64,000 nucleotides of DNA from Roseburia lenta (lineage in GTDB: Bacteria > Bacillota > Clostridia > Lachnospirales > Lachnospiraceae): positions 558,001-622,000 of the forward strand of contig NZ_JACOPG010000002.1 of NCBI RefSeq assembly GCF_014287435.1. Direction: 5' to 3'. The first letter of the stretch is position 1. Every line of letters begins with the position of its first letter. The notes beneath the pieces are model-generated. The model was not told where the DNA came from. It worked only from the letters and a program-made list of their open reading frames with translations, and did not search any database. Below, one piece after another: positions 62,514 through 64,000 of the stretch. Position numbers and translations under genes: made by a program.

Positions 62514-62818
62514 GGCGCCATCTCCTATTTCCACTTTCTAAAAATTATTCATTTTTCGGTAATATGGTTTACAAACACATATTAACACGATCTGTATCTT
62601 CTGTCATTAGCCTATTCCCACTTTTTAAAAAATATTCATTTTCAGGTAGCGAGTATCCACAAAATCGATCTTCTGCTCTATCAAAAAAAACGGAAGTCTG
62701 CATTTTGCAAAATCTTCCGTTTATATTCTATATCTAACTTATCTGGTGAAAGTATATTTACGATTGACTTTATATTCCATCAAACTCTGATTTACTTCTT
62801 ATCCTACAAATATTACTT
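62514..62818. other. Gene-free stretch with diverged direct repeats and a terminator
   Basis: CCTATTTCCACTTTCTAAAA (62524) and CCTATTCCCACTTTTTAAAA (62611) begin two diverged copies of about 40 bp, both continuing ATTCATTTT. They may be promoter/operator-like duplications of the lost ATPase gene or remnants of another element. A terminator (62683-62722) follows. Nothing else is recognised. Confidence 0.55.
62683..62722 (-). terminator. Terminator of the DNA glycosylase gene
   Basis: AAACGGAAG and CTTCCGTTT form a perfect 9-bp stem with a further ATTTTGCAAAAT palindrome in the loop. Eight T follow on the minus strand. It lies about 97 bp past the glycosylase stop. Confidence 0.82.
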
Positions 62819-63463
62819 TCATTTTTTGCTTGTTTTCGGTTTATAATCCTTCATCTCTGGAATCGCCCCACCTGACACCGCCCACAAATACAGGCTTGCA
62901 ACGCTGCAATAGGGACTAAAACGCCGACGATATTTCTCAAATAATTTGCGGTCAATCTTACGATGATGGTAGACCATCCGCAATCCACGTTGGATCGCAA
63001 GATCATCATAACTAAAAATATCTGGACGCTGCATACAAAAGAGCAAGATCATCTCCGCGGTCCAGACACCAATACCTTTTAAACTGCTCAATTCCCGGAT
63101 AGCCTCCTCATCCGACATTTGCCAGACTGCATCCAGATTGCAAGTCCCATTATGAACTTTTTCTGCAAAATCCGTGATATACTCCGCTTTTCGGAAGGTC
63201 ATGCCATAAGACTGCAATTTGGAAATATCCGTCGCCAGAATCGTTTCCGCATTTACTTCTCCCAGACCTTCCTGCATCCGCTGCCAGATAGTTGCCTGTG
63301 CTTTTGTGGATATCTGTTGCCCGATAATATGATGAATGACCGAAGAAAACAGGTCTGTATCCGTTTCTCTTTCGATCATACCAATCTTCTCAATCACTTC
63401 CGCAAGTTTTTCATCCTTACTTTTGAGATATGAAATTTCATTTTCTCCATATGCAAAATACAT
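62819..63463 (-). CDS. DNA-3-methyladenine glycosylase (HhH-GPD, AlkA type)
   Basis: The 214-residue enzyme removes alkylated bases in base-excision repair. IIGQQISTKAQATIWQRM, then LSSLKGIGVWTAEMILLF (helix-hairpin-helix) and YDDLAIQRGLR (catalytic Asp) define the HhH-GPD fold. No C-terminal 4Fe-4S cluster is present, so it is AlkA- rather than EndoIII-type. The start at 63463 has GGAGG just upstream; a start at 63517 is not supported. It has its own terminator. Confidence 0.88.
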   Translation of the reverse strand: MYFAYGENEISYLKSKDEKLAEVIEKIGMIERETDTDLFSSVIHHIIGQQISTKAQATIWQRMQEGLGEVNAETILATDISKLQSYGMTFRKAEYITDFAEKVHNGTCNLDAVWQMSDEEAIRELSSLKGIGVWTAEMILLFCMQRPDIFSYDDLAIQRGLRMVYHHRKIDRKLFEKYRRRFSPYCSVASLYLWAVSGGAIPEMKDYKPKTSKK

Positions 63464-63577
63464 ATCCCACCTCCGTGCTTTTTGTTGTACTTTCTTTCCA
63501 CACCGACATCCTACCAACTTACAAACAGTATACTGCTTTCCCCAGTCACCCTTATTGCGTTTCTTTTATTCTCTGCT

Positions 63578-64000
63578 TTAAGACTTTGTATTTCTTGAAT
63601 CGTCTCCCACATACCAGTAATCGCAGACTTCTCCTCCGCCTGCCAACGTATGCTCTCTATGTAATGTAAAGTGCATGAGTTTCGCTGTGAGGAAATCCAC
63701 ATCACACATGACCGGCAAAACCTCCAGATAGCCTTCTTTCCTAGCAAAATTATTGAGCGGACATTGCGTGAAATGATAGTAAAATCCCTCTTGATGCTTT
63801 GTATCATCAATATGGAAATCCCAGGAAACATCCTTGTATTCCGGGTGCTCGTCCAGCCATGCCGCATCTTTTTCTATCATCTTACGGAACTTTCTGACAC
63901 CGCTTTCCTTATTTCCATTCACAAATAAACCTACTATTTTCAGCACAGGCATAGACAGAATAGCCGTACACATTTCCCGCAGATCACTGACGGATATTTT
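63578..64000 (-). CDS. ATC-hydrolase-like protein (L-2-amino-thiazoline-4-carboxylate hydrolase family), 5' end outside window
   Basis: The frame is open to base 64000 and beyond, so only the C-terminal part is seen. HFTQCPLNNFARKEG with a candidate catalytic Cys, LPVMCDVD and EVCDYWYVG match the pattern of the ATC-hydrolase family (PF14196), which opens thiazoline rings in cysteine synthesis. Many gut homologues have unknown substrates. The upstream residues visible (ISVSDLRE before MCTAI) suggest that the annotated ATG at 63973 is internal. Confidence 0.7.
   Translation of the reverse strand, partial: KISVSDLREMCTAILSMPVLKIVGLFVNGNKESGVRKFRKMIEKDAAWLDEHPEYKDVSWDFHIDDTKHQEGFYYHFTQCPLNNFARKEGYLEVLPVMCDVDFLTAKLMHFTLHREHTLAGGGEVCDYWYVGDDSRNTKS

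Noticed and set aside
1..64000. CRISPR arrays, tRNA and rRNA genes
   Set aside because: I saw no regular spacer-repeat array and no tRNA- or rRNA-like segment; a covariance-model search would be needed to exclude small RNAs.

Overview
The window looks like a chromosomal segment of a gut Lachnospiraceae-type Clostridia (Firmicutes). Four things point there: the gdpP-rplI-dnaB gene order, MecA, a clostridial 2[4Fe-4S] ferredoxin beside a DUF1858 protein, and dense plant-glycan sugar genes with strong AAGGAGG-type ribosome sites. Most genes lie on the minus strand. I see no rRNA, tRNA or CRISPR array.

Region 1 (1-13.5 kb) is mostly housekeeping: a cell-wall amidase (cut by the window edge), a membrane-anchored GH18 protein, a kinase-ATPase fusion overlapping a second ATPase, mecA, ferredoxin, a MerR regulator, the gdpP-rplI-dnaB operon, a shared sugar-ABC ATPase (MsmK/UgpC type), an HPr-like protein without the phosphorylatable histidine, and a PucR-type regulator.

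Region 2 (13.5-27 kb) is a beta-galactoside operon: binding lipoprotein, two permeases, GH2 and GH42 beta-galactosidases, a small membrane protein and galactokinase. It has no ATPase of its own and probably borrows the one at 11-12 kb. Two AraC regulators and a class II aldolase follow.

Region 3 (27.3-42 kb) is a second glycan locus: a GH43 with a discoidin-like domain, then an apparent minus-strand operon of an unusual alpha/beta hydrolase, a GPH symporter, a frameshifted MATE gene, GH3, GH43 and a GH78 rhamnosidase, with a divergent AraC gene. None of the enzymes has an obvious signal peptide, so imported oligosaccharides are probably trimmed in the cytoplasm. Rhamnose- and galactose-containing plant glycans (pectin side chains or arabinogalactan) are a reasonable guess.

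Region 4 (42-51.3 kb) holds a HTH-AAA-nuclease fusion with an ordered operator array on its promoter, an EF-hand protein, an MFS carrier, a methyltransferase, GNAT, NudC and MgtE. The mgtE leader is the most striking thing in the window. It has a consensus promoter, a 25-codon reading frame with a perfect ribosome site, and a terminator whose arms can instead pair with two segments inside that reading frame: a complete attenuator.

Region 5 (51.4-62.8 kb) is AT-richer, accessory and partly decayed: MATE, a 5'-damaged Lrp regulator, a CpeT-like protein, a thioredoxin-lipoprotein/4Fe-4S membrane protein/CXXC micro-protein module with its two-component system, a Fic protein, gene fragments, a dead IS4 transposase, a TM protein/lipoprotein pair, and a palindromic element that has replaced most of an ATPase gene. 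A DNA glycosylase and a partial ATC-hydrolase-like gene close the window.
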